Source: Symsagittifera roscoffensis
Lineage: Eukaryota; Xenacoelomorpha; Acoela; Convolutidae
Assembly: GCF_963678635.1 (NCBI RefSeq)
Contig: NC_087067.1
Location: 53,436,233 to 53,500,232, forward strand
DNA: 64,000 nt
Direction: 5' to 3'
A program made the position numbers and the translations under genes. Below the pieces are notes generated by a model, which searched no databases, was not told the origin of the DNA, and saw only the letters and a program-made list of their open reading frames with translations. This document shows, in pieces, positions 54,486 through 64,000 of this stretch (position 1 is its first letter; each line of letters begins with the position of its first letter).

Positions 54486-55336
54486 CCAGGCTTATCCTTA
54501 AAGGGGATCCCATCAGTGGTTAGTCTGACCTGATCCATGGCTCTCGGCTCGTGTTCAATGTCCATAAGGATCAACGGACCAGCATTCCGACTCGCAAGAT
54601 TTCTCAGGATGTTGTTCCACCTAATGACTTCTTCATTATGTCTTCTTCCTGTCGCTGTCAACGTTTTCGTGCTCATTGGTGCAGACGGTCAGTACCGCGC
54701 AATTGAATTTCTGCCAGAGAGTAGTAAACAGACATACCATCATTGAATCCCATCGTGCCTCTTCCTCATCTGAGCCTCTTGATACATTTCGTTGATACGA
54801 TTCCTCCCTATTAGGATCATTATCTTAAGGATCCTCCCTGGGTTTATCAGCTCCGCCATCCGAAATAGCTGGACTATCGTTGCACCTCCAAAGGCCATCA
54901 CCGTAGTGATCCAGGAGGTCCTCAAATTCTGGATCACTCTGACTAAGCTGTCACTCAGTATCAGATGTGATGTCCCAAGTGGCGGTTGCTGCAGGTTTAC
55001 TGCTGGGCTCCAAGTCGATCGATTGAAGCAGGCTCTCGAATCCGTGTCCGGAACACCTGTGAAGCTATACTTCAACTGAATGTTCTTCTGCACGTCAATC
55101 ACTCGGGACACTTTCTTCATCGGAATTTCGCGTATCTTTCTATCTGGAACCTTAGAGCTCTTTGTTGGTAACGTTGTATCACTAGCTCCCTTTCTTGTCG
55201 TCATCTCTTGGGAGATTTGTACTTTGCCTGTGTCATCGATTGTTCCATAGGGTGCATTCACCCCGAAACCTGGTGCATTCCTATTAGCGACCAATCGCCC
55301 AGCTGTCTCCATCAATTTTCTCACCGTTTGCTCCAC
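54482..55336 (-). pseudogene. SGNH-like domain of the right element, catalytic residues degraded
   Basis: Block I reads LILSDSLVRVI (near 54,945; Gly replaced by Ser, nucleophile Ser kept). Block II is FGGATIVQLF, block III is LIGRNRINEM (Asn kept, Asp lost), and block V is TTDGIPF (His replaced by Pro). TGA codons at 54,740-54,742 and 54,689-54,691 interrupt the same frame. The N-terminal part, RKIREIPMKKVSRVID, has no domain I recognise. Even with the stops ignored, an active hydrolase is unlikely. Confidence 0.65.
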
Positions 55337-55364
55337 GACTGGGTCACCTAGGGGTCCGGGATTG

Positions 55365-56171
55365 TCACTCGACCAGTTGTAGCCGGAGTCGCGTCTCCGT
55401 CGTTTGACTCAATTCTCGAGGCGTCAAAAGTTCCATCGGGGACTGCCCACGAGGAATATTCCTTGTAGGTTTCTCTTTTTCTACGGCTGTCGTCAACGCC
55501 AGCTGCTCCGATCGCTCTTTGTACTCTCGCCTCAAGCACTCTATTTCTTGAATCTGCTTCTTGTTGCAATCTTCAAACAATTTCTTCCACATTTCTCTAT
55601 CTTCTTCTGTACTGAGCATGGTCTTGGTCATTTCGTCCAGCTCCCTTCTGGTCTTCTCCAGTTCTTTAATCGTGCCGTTAAGATCTTGCATGGTTTCGTT
55701 CGTCTGAACCCCTTCCATTACTCTCGCCTTCTTAGGTGGCACAGCTGCTCTCAGTTGTGAACTAGACGAGACAGCCTCGCTGTTCATTTCCTGATGCAAC
55801 ATCCTCAATCCAGGCCTAGGCTTGGTGGGCAAAGGCGTCTCACCTGGTTGATAGGTCCTCGAACTTCCCAATCCCGGCTCGTTCGGCAAGTCACTTCCTG
55901 AGAGAGCCCCGTTTCTCAACCACATTACTCTTATGTTCGGGCGGTCTAGTACTCCTCTTTCTCCATATGCTGCCATCAATAAGACTTCCGTGGGGCGGTC
56001 CCCACGGTTATCATGCCCAGAGATGTTTATTAAGGCGGCCAGCAACATGACTACCTCTGGGTCCTCCAGAGCGAAGTCTCGATCCATCAGCCGACGATAG
56101 ATCGGATCTATCATCGGTCCTACGTACGCCTCTGCCAGGTCCATGTACTCGCTCAAATCAAAGTTGTCCAT
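55365..56171 (-). CDS. N-terminal coiled-coil region of the SGNH polyprotein, right element
   Basis: About 268 codons from a real ATG (MDNFDLSEYMDLAEAYVG). Early block RPTEVLLMAAYGERGV and TPLPTKPRPGLRM match the left element. Residues about 155-230 form a strong coiled coil (DLNGTIKELEKTRRELDEM, EDREMWKKLFEDCNKK, IECLRREYKERSEQLAL). The heptad sequence is unlike the RDQA/LERD repeat of the left element, so the coil is kept but its sequence is not. Confidence 0.65.
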   Translation of the reverse strand: MDNFDLSEYMDLAEAYVGPMIDPIYRRLMDRDFALEDPEVVMLLAALINISGHDNRGDRPTEVLLMAAYGERGVLDRPNIRVMWLRNGALSGSDLPNEPGLGSSRTYQPGETPLPTKPRPGLRMLHQEMNSEAVSSSSQLRAAVPPKKARVMEGVQTNETMQDLNGTIKELEKTRRELDEMTKTMLSTEEDREMWKKLFEDCNKKQIQEIECLRREYKERSEQLALTTAVEKEKPTRNIPRGQSPMELLTPRELSQTTETRLRLQLVE

Positions 56172-56883
56172 GTTCTTTCAGATTCGATTCTGTTATCGGC
56201 TTGATGAATTGAAATCAAGTGAATGATTAAATGATCAATCAGGATCTAGAAAAGAGGTCGCGATTATCACATTTCTCACTTTTACACAAATTTTATATTA
56301 AAATTTATTGAAAACAGTCAGATAAAAAGATTCTGATTCTAAAATTTACTAAAATCAATTCGTTGCTAAAATTTTGGAATTAGACCTAAGAATGGACAGT
56401 CCAAACTTCGGATCTATTTCTGAGATTGCCATTCGGTTATTCATGGTCACTAATTCCTTCTTACCCAGGGTCTTAATAACATAACACATAACATGACATA
56501 ACACACCTATCACACACAACACACTTTTAGTATGACGCCTTCCTGCATGCAACCTAAACTCAGCCTATACTTAAATAATATTTCATCCATTGAAGAGTCT
56601 GCGATAGAGCATGTTCCCTCCTCCGGATCAGTCCTGTGCGTTCTATTCATCCATCTGAACTCCCCGGACATTTTGTTCTCCAGGTTCTGTTCCTCATCAG
56701 GAACTTTTGCATCTACATCAGACGCCCGGATAAACTTTCTTGTCCCGGGTGTTGATCCTGAACTCGCCTGTTCTTCTCACTGTTCGTCTCCCCGGACAAA
56801 CAATCTTGCCCCAACTTTCGTTCAACCTTCTCACCTTCCTTATCCTGGTCTTCGAATGTAACGGTTTTCTTTTGCATATCGTT
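56172..56883. other. Deleted-integrase region
   Basis: 56,560-56,883 on the minus strand still resembles the acidic Pol linker (EEQNLENKMSGEF) in a broken frame. 56,172-56,559 is unrelated AT-rich DNA with a CATAACACATAACATGACAT simple repeat. No integrase or small-ORF sequence remains. Confidence 0.5.
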
Positions 56884-57495
56884 CTACTGTTCTTTCCGTT
56901 TGAATGTTGTGCTTGTCAAGACGTTTTGGGGTATCGAGGACACTAGTTGCTGAACTATAGTCCTACAATCCCTTTCATTTTCTTTGTGTTGTCGTCTTGA
57001 CGGCATGATCTTCACCTTCTCGCAGACTGTCAGTGATGCCATGGCTGCTGCCCACTCGGAGTCATCTCTAGTCATTTCTCTCTCATACAATCCACCCAGC
57101 ATCCGCATCACTTGCGTTGTGACCTGAACTGTTTTATCCAACAATGAGAGGTTGTTTATGTTCATGCGAGATAGTTCCTGCTGAACCAGGTTTGAGCGCA
57201 GCAACAGATCCAAGGGAACCGGGTCCTTCCTGGATAGAATCCTTCTCTCGGCTGCCTTCTCTACAGGTAACTCAGGATGTCCTGGGATTGGATGTCCAGA
57301 CTTGTCCAACCATCTCGTCAAGGGAAGCGCTTTGTAAGTTTCTTTGTCCAGAAACGAGAACCCTTCCTTAATTTCTGCCTGATTGGCTTGCTTCTGTTCC
57401 AATCTTTCATAGAACTCGGTCTTCTTGCTGAGGCTGTCAGCATTCTGGTGTTTGTCACGCATCCTCTGCCCGATTATCATGTGGTAGCCATCCAA
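56884..57495 (-). CDS. Pol linker after RNase H, right element
   Basis: About 203 codons: GYHMIIGQRMRDKHQNADSL (end of RNase H), LTRWLDKSGHPIPGHPELPV, PLDLLLRSNLVQQELSRMN and ERDCRTIVQQLVSSIPQNVL. It aligns with the linker of the left element. A small frameshift near 57,500 separates it from RNase H. Confidence 0.7.
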   Translation of the reverse strand: MDGYHMIIGQRMRDKHQNADSLSKKTEFYERLEQKQANQAEIKEGFSFLDKETYKALPLTRWLDKSGHPIPGHPELPVEKAAERRILSRKDPVPLDLLLRSNLVQQELSRMNINNLSLLDKTVQVTTQVMRMLGGLYEREMTRDDSEWAAAMASLTVCEKVKIMPSRRQHKENERDCRTIVQQLVSSIPQNVLTSTTFKRKEQ

Positions 57496-57504
57496 CCTTA
57501 CTAT

Positions 57505-58350
57505 TCATCTACCAATGTAAATCTGATCCATCGAGTAAGTCTTCAACCAAGATAACGCTCTGTTGCCCACGCGTAACTTGAAGGGAGCGCTCCCCAAGTA
57601 TGCGCTGTACTTTTCCAAAAATGTGACTACTGCATTTGTTTTTGCATTCGGTGCACCATATTTCATCTCAGTGTCACTTAACACCTTGCTCCCATATGCT
57701 ATGGGATGGAGAACTGTTCCTCCATTCCATTCCTGCTCCTGATGCAGTATTCCTGCGATGGCTACTACTGATGCGTCTGTGTCATGAACATACATGCCCT
57801 TCTCTGTAGGCATGCCTAGGACTGGCGCTTCGCACAGTTCCCAATTCAAGTTCTCGAAGGCAGCTTGTGCTTCTTCATTCCATTCGAACTTCTTTCCTTC
57901 GTTGCGCATCAGCTTCTGCATGGGATACACCTTGTCTGCATATCCTTTTATGAACTCATGGTAATAAATGGCGAATCCAAGGAAGTTCATGAATTGTGTG
58001 TCCGTTCTGGGAGCCTTCCATGTCAACACAGCCTCCACGACTTCCGGGGCCGGCCTGACGCCATGTCTGTCCACCATTCTCCCTAGATACTTTATCGAAT
58101 CTCTGAGTATCTCACACTTCGATGGTTTACATTTCAAGCCTGCTCTTTTCATGCAGCCAAAGACCTCCTCTAGCCGATCAATGTAGTCTTTCGGGGTGGG
58201 TGTTGCTATGACCACGTCATCCACGTAACACATCACAGGGTTCCCGTACTTCTTCGTCACTCTGGTCAAAGCCTTAGCCATCAGTCTTTGAAAAGTGGCC
58301 GTCGCGTTGCACAAGCCAAAGAGCATCTTTTTACACTGGTACAACCCCAA
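57505..58350 (-). CDS. Reverse transcriptase palm/thumb and RNase H, right element
   Basis: About 281 codons. FGLCNATATFQRLM, CYVDDVVIATPT (CYVDD codons 58,216-58,230), GLKCKPSKCEIL, YLGRMVDRHGV, FLGFAIYYHEF. RNase H begins at MYVHDTDASVVAIAGILHQ with the first Asp. The Glu block is NAKTNAVV where the left element has KAETFAVV, and RVGNRAL replaces RVDNRAL, so two of the RNase H catalytic acids are lost. The reverse transcriptase motif itself is intact. Confidence 0.9.
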   Translation of the reverse strand: MGLYQCKKMLFGLCNATATFQRLMAKALTRVTKKYGNPVMCYVDDVVIATPTPKDYIDRLEEVFGCMKRAGLKCKPSKCEILRDSIKYLGRMVDRHGVRPAPEVVEAVLTWKAPRTDTQFMNFLGFAIYYHEFIKGYADKVYPMQKLMRNEGKKFEWNEEAQAAFENLNWELCEAPVLGMPTEKGMYVHDTDASVVAIAGILHQEQEWNGGTVLHPIAYGSKVLSDTEMKYGAPNAKTNAVVTFLEKYSAYLGSAPFKLRVGNRALSWLKTYSMDQIYIGR

Positions 58351-58352
58351 AT

Positions 58353-59221
58353 TTATGCAAATCCGGTCTTCTCTCTGTCCTTCTTCCGCAGAGGAACCTG
58401 CCAGAGGGCCGAACCCACGTCCATAGTGGTGAAGAACTTGGCGTCACCAAGTCTCGAGAGGCTTTTGTCTATTCGCGGTATCGGGTACGTGTCTTTTATT
58501 GTCACCGCGTCCAAGTAACGAAAGTCGCAACAGAACCTAAGTTGCCCCCTTTCTTTTTTGCCATGACTACTCCGCATGCCCACGGCAACTTCGAGGGTTC
58601 TATCATGTCGTATTCGAGCAACATTTCTATCTCCGCTCGGCACGCTTCCGATTTATGTGGTGTCATTCGTCTTGCGCCTTCCCTATGGGGAACGGCGCCT
58701 TCCTCTAGTTCGATTTTGTGTTCGACGAAGATACAACAACCAATATCCGCCTTATGTTTTGAAAATACATCCGCATTCCGATTTAAAACCGCCCGCAATG
58801 ATTCAAAATCTCCCTCGCCTATTTTCCCTTTTAAGTGTTCCATTTCTGGCAAAACCGGTTTGTCAGATTCTAGTTTATATGACGAGGGGCGTCCGGAAAA
58901 TTCGAGCAGCTCAACAAGCCGTCGTCCATTTTGGATTTCATTGAAAAAAAAATTACGAATAGATTTAATTTTATTAGTTCTTTTTAAAACTTTATCTTTT
59001 TTGTTATTATAAGGGCAGTCTTTTACACTATATTTTTTCAAGTTTTGTGTCTCTTCATAGTCGGTTCTCATCAGCAAAGCGTAACCAAGTTTCTTTCTAC
59101 GCTGGATTGAAACCGTGGTGTCCAGTGTGTTCAGTAACACACTGAAACACAGTCCGTTTCGAGTTACTGAGAAGCCCCGGCTCAAAATCCTTGAACTTTG
59201 ACTATTAGGGTTTAGTACCAA
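58353..59221 (-). pseudogene. Reverse transcriptase N-terminal part, right element
   Basis: 59,221-58,502 carries FSKHKADIGCCIFVEHKIEL, MIEPSKLPWACGVVMAKKK. 58,643-58,353 continues in another frame with RFCCDFRYLDAVTIKDTYPI, PRIDKSLSRLGDAKFFTTMD and GSALWQVPL. A single frameshift near 58,545, in a poly-A/G run of the lysine codons, joins them. A stop at 58,353 gives way to the palm frame. Confidence 0.85.
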
Positions 59222-59371
59222 ACAAACCTGTTTACTCTCAATTATCGAGCTTCAATTCCTCATTCTAAAAATTGCTACTACAGCTTGTCCCGGCTGTAGT
59301 TTTACCTTTCTATCTAAAAAGATAGGTACCTTGTTTTCATCTGTTATTATTCTATTAATTGGTTTCTTAAC

Positions 59372-61068
59372 TTACTTCCGGTCCGGGTTTCTAATCCTTA
59401 TTAGACCGTTGTTCAAATCAATCATCAATTCGAAATTCCTGACAAAATCTCTGCCCAAAATGAACTGATCGGAGTTGTCCAAATTCTCTACCACAAGGAA
59501 GCTCATCCAAAGTCCTGTCCTCCCATGTGGAGGACCGTTATTGGTGTTCTTCCGGCTACGTAAATCGCTCCTCGATTGGCTGCCGCTAGTCTGAGATTCG
59601 TTGGAGTTAGGCCTTCCCTCGTGAAGCCCATTCTTTTCCAAGATTTTATCGGCATCACGCTCACTAGCGCTCCTGTGTCCAGGAGCCCTGTTACTCCGAT
59701 TTTCTTCCCATTGGTGTCAAGCAGATGTGCAGTCACAACTGCTTCGTATCCAATGTGAACCGCGTCTTGCTCCATCATGGTGTCATGACCTATCCTACGG
59801 ATTTTAAGTCCTTCTTCACCCAAATATATTTGCCCTATTTGGTCACTGTGTGTCGCCACGTAGGTCGTAGTGTAGATACTGATCCCATCCGCGTTCAGCA
59901 TCACTTGATATCGTCCATAGACTTCCAGGTAGCGTCCATGAAGTTTCTTTGTGCGAGGGACACCTGTTTTTAGTAGTGCTCGCACAGCTCTTGACTCAGT
60001 GCGTGGCTCCACCTGCCTCAGATAATATGAATATGTATACAAATGCATCAAAGTGAATTCTGATGGTTCACTCAGATTTCTGATTACCTGGTGTCCCGCT
60101 ACCGGGATTATCGATTGTAATTTACTCCCCTGCGGCACCATACTGAACGTCTGCCCGGAGATCACGTTTAATTTCATGCTCAAACTGCTTGGTGCTTTCG
60201 TTTCTTCGACGTCTGATGCCTCGAATGCGTTCAGCCTTCCCTGAATTTTTTCATTTTCCAATTCGAGCTTCACTTTTTGTTCGATCTTCTTCGTAACCAA
60301 TTCCTGCTGGACTCTTTTTAGAGCATCCCTTGCGGCTGTCCTATAGTCGATCTTGAAGTCATCCGCTGCAGCCACCGGTTCCGGTTCACGTATCTCTTCC
60401 GTTACCGCCTGCATCTTCTTCAATGCCAGCTCTTGCGGTTTTTCTTTTCTGCGTGCCTCCGCTTCACTCAACAGGCGAGCCTTACTGGCTTTCACATCCG
60501 ATAAAGCTTCGTCATGCCTTGGATGCTTGATGTCTGCCACAGCATCCCAGATTTGTGGACAATCTGATTTAAAATGACCTTCCAAGTTACAAAAGAAACA
60601 CCTTGGACCGAATTTTGCAATTCCTCCTCTCATGAAATCTTCATGATCGACCTCTGACGCATCTTCATCCTCGAGGCTAAAGCCTATTGCTTTCATGCCC
60701 TGTTGGTAAGTTGGGCATGCTGACACATGATGGTCCGTCGAACTACAATTTGCACAAGAGCGTCTCTTGTCCATATCGTCCCTTGGTTTGTACCAGTTGT
60801 TTCCTTGGTTTCCTGGTCCATTGTTAAAATCGCCATAATTGTTTTTGTAATATCCCGATCTCGATGGAGGCTTCAGCAAAAGATATTTTTTTGACTTGAG
60901 TCTCAACTGCTCTGGTGTTGGCGCATTGGTTGATAGTGGTGTGTAATGTGTCGCCAACATGGTTCGAAGCTCATCGTTCTTCACACCATCGATAAATTTT
61001 GAGGCTACTGCCAGGTTCATCCTTCTGTTCGACTCATCTGGTTGGCTACGCCTTCTAAGCATCTCCAA
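59372..61068 (-). CDS. Gag C-terminus (two CCHC knuckles) and aspartic protease
   Basis: 521 codons to 59,503, then a frameshift to 59,372. Knuckle 1 is CANCSSTDHHVSAC and knuckle 2 CFFCNLEGHFKSDC, both exactly CX2CX4HX4C, for RNA packaging. After a charged helix-rich spacer (KRVQQELVTKKIEQKVKLEL), the retropepsin has VTGLLDTGALVSVMPIKSW with the catalytic DTG and, in the shifted frame, QFILGRDFVRNFELMID. Gag, knuckles and protease share one frame, with no sign of a programmed shift here. The spacing between knuckles is long (about 50 residues). Confidence 0.9.
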
Positions 61069-61427
61069 GTTGTCAAGAAACTTCCAAATTTTCCTCAGCA
61101 GTGTTCCGCTGGTTTTGCTTTTTGGCCATCATACAGTTTAGGGCTGTCCCTTCCAAGTTGCTGGTAAGCGCACTGCATTCTTGTCTTTCTGACAATTCTT
61201 CTTCTTCAAAATGCAGTTTCATTACCTCTATCCAGGTATCAAAACAGCCATCAAATTCGTCTTTACAGCATCTTGGTTTCTTAAAACCCTTCTGGACTTT
61301 TCACTGCGTTCATTGGCCCTAGATAGCCTCGTAAGAAATGTTTCCAAGGACCTGTTCAGAGGTTCAAAGGCTGTGGCCATTGATGCAGCGTCTCTTGATC
61401 GCCTCGCCTGAGTATCATTGCCCCCTG
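61069..61427 (-). pseudogene. Gag core segment, frameshifted
   Basis: Two frames: ATAFEPLNRSLETFLTRLSR, then FDTWIEVMKLHFEEEELSER and CSALTSNLEGTALNC, the latter the typical Retrotrans_gag motif region of Gypsy capsid. Frameshifts near 61,225 and 61,085 link it to the frames on either side. Confidence 0.75.
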
Positions 61428-62819
61428 TTAAGGGCTTTGGATTTTTCCTCCTGTCCGAATCGCTGGGATTGTTTCTTCCTTGGCTCGCATGACTCCTGTT
61501 CGTGGAGTCACATCTCCCGATCGCATGTCTATCTTGCGTCGGTCTTTCGTTTTAGGTCTGCTGTTGCCAGTTGAACTTCGTCTGATGTTTGGGCCCCGTG
61601 TTCTATTGTCACCTGTGGCATAGCCCGATGAACTGCCCCTTCCTCTAGTGGATCCATATGTCTTTCTCCTATTCTGCTGCTCACTGAAGTTCACCCTTGG
61701 CTCCCTACTGGGTTCTCCTGAGTTCGATTCCCCTTTTTTTGATCCAATCCTGCTGCATAGTAGTCCGTCCAATCTATTCATGATAGCCTGAGTTCGCCTC
61801 TCCATCATCGCATCTATCTTCGTGTCAAGGGTCCCAAGAGTCTGCTCTTGTTGAATTCTCAACTTCTCCATGACGTCTCTCAATCGTAACTCTCTTTGCT
61901 CAGCCTCCCTAGTCAATCGCGACAAGTTCTTCGCTAAGTGTTCATCCGTTCTCTCCTCCACGCGTTTTTCGCTTCTGCTAGCTTCTTGTCTGTTGCGGTT
62001 GATCTCTTCATGCAGACTTTCTCTCTTGACGTGGGCTGCCTTTTCAGGTTCACTCATTCTTATGGACATCTGTTCATTCTGTCCTCCTATACTACCCAAT
62101 ATGTTGGTCGAGGCTTCTTCATTTGATGCCCTGTTTTCTACTAATGGCGTCACAAGTGGCGGTGTCACCCTGTCGATCCCAGGTAGCTTAGTGGTGGTCG
62201 AGATTCGGGCTTTGATTCTTTGCCTCGACGTCTTTTCACTATCCGCCTCTAGATCCACCGGTGCGTTGTTTAGCCCTGTGTTCCTACTCTCCCCAGTTCG
62301 AATTTCCGAGTTCGTCATATTCACATAGTCTCCTGAATGGCCTGATCCGTTTGTGGTCTTGCTTATTGTCCTCACCACACCAAATTGGTCCATGGTACCA
62401 GTCTCTCTATCGGTGTATGCGTCATTCTCCTGAGTCGAGCTATTGAGGCTGACTTGAGATCCAAAGTCATCTTTCCCGTCATTGTCCTCTTCTTCTACCT
62501 GGGTTTCTGCTTCATCGCATGTACCCCCCGCTCCCATAAAAAAGGAAAGAAGTTTCCTAAAGTGTTCTTCACTCTTTCTGAAAAAGATTGAAAACGTTGC
62601 CGGTTTTTCCGTCATGCCAACCATCATGGTGTTGTCTGTGGGTGATCTTGTAATCGCCACATTTTCATTAGAGATGTCGGACAGTTCCGACATCTCTTCT
62701 TGGTCCAGGGTCCCGGTGGAAGTGGCAAAATCTTGGCCTTGTTCTACCGGAGTAGATTCACTCGCCAATTTTCTGTTTCCTCTCCCTTTCGGTCCATGTC
62801 CCTTCTGGTTCCCATCCAT
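61428..62819 (-). CDS. Gag N-terminal region, right element
   Basis: 463 codons from ATG at 62,819 (MDGNQKGHGPKGRGNRK). The N-terminus is basic, then acidic and Ser/Thr-rich. Residues about 250-345 form a coiled coil (SEKRVEERTDEHLAKNLSRL, REAEQRELRLRDVMEKLRIQ, TLGTLDTKIDAMMERR). The C-terminus is basic and Arg/Gly-rich (YGSTRGRGSSSGYATGDNRT). It is long compared with the usual Gypsy Gag N-terminus. No membrane or myristoylation signal seen. Confidence 0.75.
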   Translation of the reverse strand: MDGNQKGHGPKGRGNRKLASESTPVEQGQDFATSTGTLDQEEMSELSDISNENVAITRSPTDNTMMVGMTEKPATFSIFFRKSEEHFRKLLSFFMGAGGTCDEAETQVEEEDNDGKDDFGSQVSLNSSTQENDAYTDRETGTMDQFGVVRTISKTTNGSGHSGDYVNMTNSEIRTGESRNTGLNNAPVDLEADSEKTSRQRIKARISTTTKLPGIDRVTPPLVTPLVENRASNEEASTNILGSIGGQNEQMSIRMSEPEKAAHVKRESLHEEINRNRQEASRSEKRVEERTDEHLAKNLSRLTREAEQRELRLRDVMEKLRIQQEQTLGTLDTKIDAMMERRTQAIMNRLDGLLCSRIGSKKGESNSGEPSREPRVNFSEQQNRRKTYGSTRGRGSSSGYATGDNRTRGPNIRRSSTGNSRPKTKDRRKIDMRSGDVTPRTGVMRAKEETIPAIRTGGKIQSP

Positions 62820-62862
62820 GGCAGGAACGAATGGACCTCTACCTCTAACATTTGCTTTTTAA

Positions 62863-63151
62863 CAGTCCTTTGATACCTATCTGCCTTCGGATTGCCCGAG
62901 CTAGACCTACTTAGATCCTCAGGGCAATCATTTTCCCAAAAACGATTTGGATTTCGATCCACACAAATCAGTTACAAGCTCTTTATCAATTTAGACTTAG
63001 TGTTGCGAATATCCGAGTTTAGACCTGTTTTGTTTTGTTCTGGTCTTTTAAAAAAGGCAAGTTACCAGTGCAGTCACTGGTTCCTAGCCTGTCTCTTAAA
63101 AACCCAATACCTTTTAGTATTATCTTTTCTTCTGTCTACTTAAGTCTTAAC
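62863..63151. other. 5' leader of the right element
   Basis: Upstream of Gag on the minus strand. No primer-binding site or GTTACA LTR end could be identified, so the 5' LTR is either a different type or missing. Confidence 0.3.
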
Positions 63152-63350
63152 AAAAATAGTACCCCTCCGGATTGGCAAAAATAGTACCCCCCTGGATTGA
63201 CAAAAACAGTACCCATCCGGATTGGCAAAAACAGGACCCCTCCGGATTTGCGAAATTGGGACCCTTTCGGCTTGACAAAATTGGGACCCCTCCGGATCGG
63301 CAAAATTTGGGACCTTCCGGATTGGGACCCCTCCGGGTTTGTAAAAATAG
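63152..63350 (+). repeat. 25-bp minisatellite, about eight units
   Basis: Units of the form AAAAATAGTACCCCTCCGGATTGGC, drifting to AAAATTGGGACCCCTCCGGATCG. Seven to eight units in 200 bp. Confidence 0.8.
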
Positions 63351-64000
63351 CTTTTCAGAGACTTACAAAATTTTCACCCGATACCCTTCCGGATACGTTC
63401 TCCGATGCTATTATGCTGTTTGAACTAACTAGGAGGGGTGTATTTTTTTTCCCTAGACCCTTCCGGATTGAAGCTAAGCCTCTTATTTGACAATTCACCT
63501 TAACTGTGAAGGGTCTTAACACTAGCCTAGTTTCGATTCGACTAGGGTTTTCTGCTTCCCTCAGCCTTCCCTTTTTGTCTAGAGCAGCGTAAAATTGCCT
63601 TATTCAACCGTTGCTACCCTTTTGTAGAGGTGTAAGGGCTTTCCAAAAATTTTTTTTTAAAACATGAAGGGTCTACCTTCCCGAATTACTGAATTTGCTA
63701 AAAACAATCTTAAAAAATTTTCGCGCTCATTTTTGTAAATAAATGATAATTTTATGAGTAAGTTCGCCTAATTTCTAATCTAATGGTACCATGATAGACT
63801 GGATTTGTCCAGTAGTTCCAAAGTTATCAACCAAAACGTCTTTTTCCTAAAATCAAAAAAAAAATCTCTTATAGGTTCCGCCTAACTTTTTTCGTAATTC
63901 TGCTCTTTTCGACCTAAAAATGATTGATCCGAGCTCAGAAGGCCTATTTTCTTCTATTTCAAGGCAAAAAATTGATCTTAAACATTCCAGCTGAAAAAGT
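63351..64000. other. Noncoding DNA at the right edge
   Basis: Several CCTTCCGGAT/GAAGGGTCT stretches, then AT-rich DNA. No gene or known repeat seen. Confidence 0.35.

Larger units (their letters stand above)
51721..62862 (-). mobile_element. Right giant Ty3/Gypsy element, lacking integrase and 3' end
   Basis: On the minus strand: Gag, zinc knuckles, protease, reverse transcriptase, RNase H, linker, then the SGNH polyprotein up to the middle of module X, where an LTR-B fragment cuts it. Integrase and the small ORF are deleted. Protein divergence from the left element is modest in Pol but large in the SGNH polyprotein, so they are distinct lineages of one element type. No 5' LTR was identified. 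Confidence 0.8.

Noticed and set aside
62744..62962. Upstream open frame before Gag as a leader protein
   Set aside because: It mostly overlaps the Gag start in another frame and has no support from the other element.

Overview
The window comes from an animal nuclear genome, most likely an invertebrate, seen in a scaffolded draft assembly (there is a 200-N gap at 51,216-51,415). The evidence is indirect. Nearly everything recognisable is a eukaryotic transposable element: Ty3/Gypsy LTR retroelements, a CR1-like LINE, a Helitron helicase relic and LTR-derived satellite DNA. I found no convincing host gene, rRNA, intact tRNA, CRISPR array or bacterial-type operon, and I cannot name the species.

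The main content is a family of very large Gypsy elements. The right-hand copy (about 51,721-62,862, minus strand) has Gag with two CCHC knuckles, a DTG protease, reverse transcriptase and RNase H. The left-hand copy (4,302-20,320, minus strand) starts inside the reverse transcriptase and continues through RNase H, integrase and an acidic Pol tail. Downstream of Pol, where an env gene might sit, both copies carry a very long extra coding region. In order it has a coiled-coil N-terminus, an SGNH/GDSL-type hydrolase domain, a second unrecognised domain, a long module that I call X, a basic nuclear-looking module Y, and a Cys/His-containing module Z of about 650-700 residues. Comparison between copies shows that Y and Z were one frame and that X ran into Y, so this was probably one polyprotein of some 2,700-2,800 codons. 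All copies are broken by frameshifts and stops.

Layout: 1-2,391 (+) a Z copy, then 3' noncoding DNA, a polypurine tract and a 916-bp LTR (LTR-A, 3,386-4,301), which cuts into the Z gene of the left element. 4,302-20,320 (-) left element, with an internal tandem duplication of part of X (7,361-10,028 / 10,029-12,463). 20,321-21,992 short tandem repeats and featureless DNA. 21,993-29,815 a pair of 1.2-kb direct repeats (LTR-B) bracketing Y-Z copy 3 and, where gag-pol should be, a decayed Helitron helicase; the right LTR-B interrupts a fourth Z fragment. 30,347-34,600 (-) a decayed CR1-like LINE. 35,307-51,215 LTR-A copies and fragments, a roughly 202-bp satellite derived partly from LTR-A, and nested tandem duplications (1,619 and 2,737 bp). 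51,441-51,720 an LTR-B fragment. 51,721-62,862 (-) right element, which has lost integrase. 62,863-64,000 a 25-bp minisatellite and AT-rich DNA.

How the parts fit: both LTR types begin TGTG, end GTTACA and are preceded by the same CCGGGGAGTA tract lying downstream of a Z gene. This ties LTR-A and LTR-B to the Z-bearing elements and orders the element as LTR-gag-pol-SGNH polyprotein (ending in Z)-polypurine tract-LTR.
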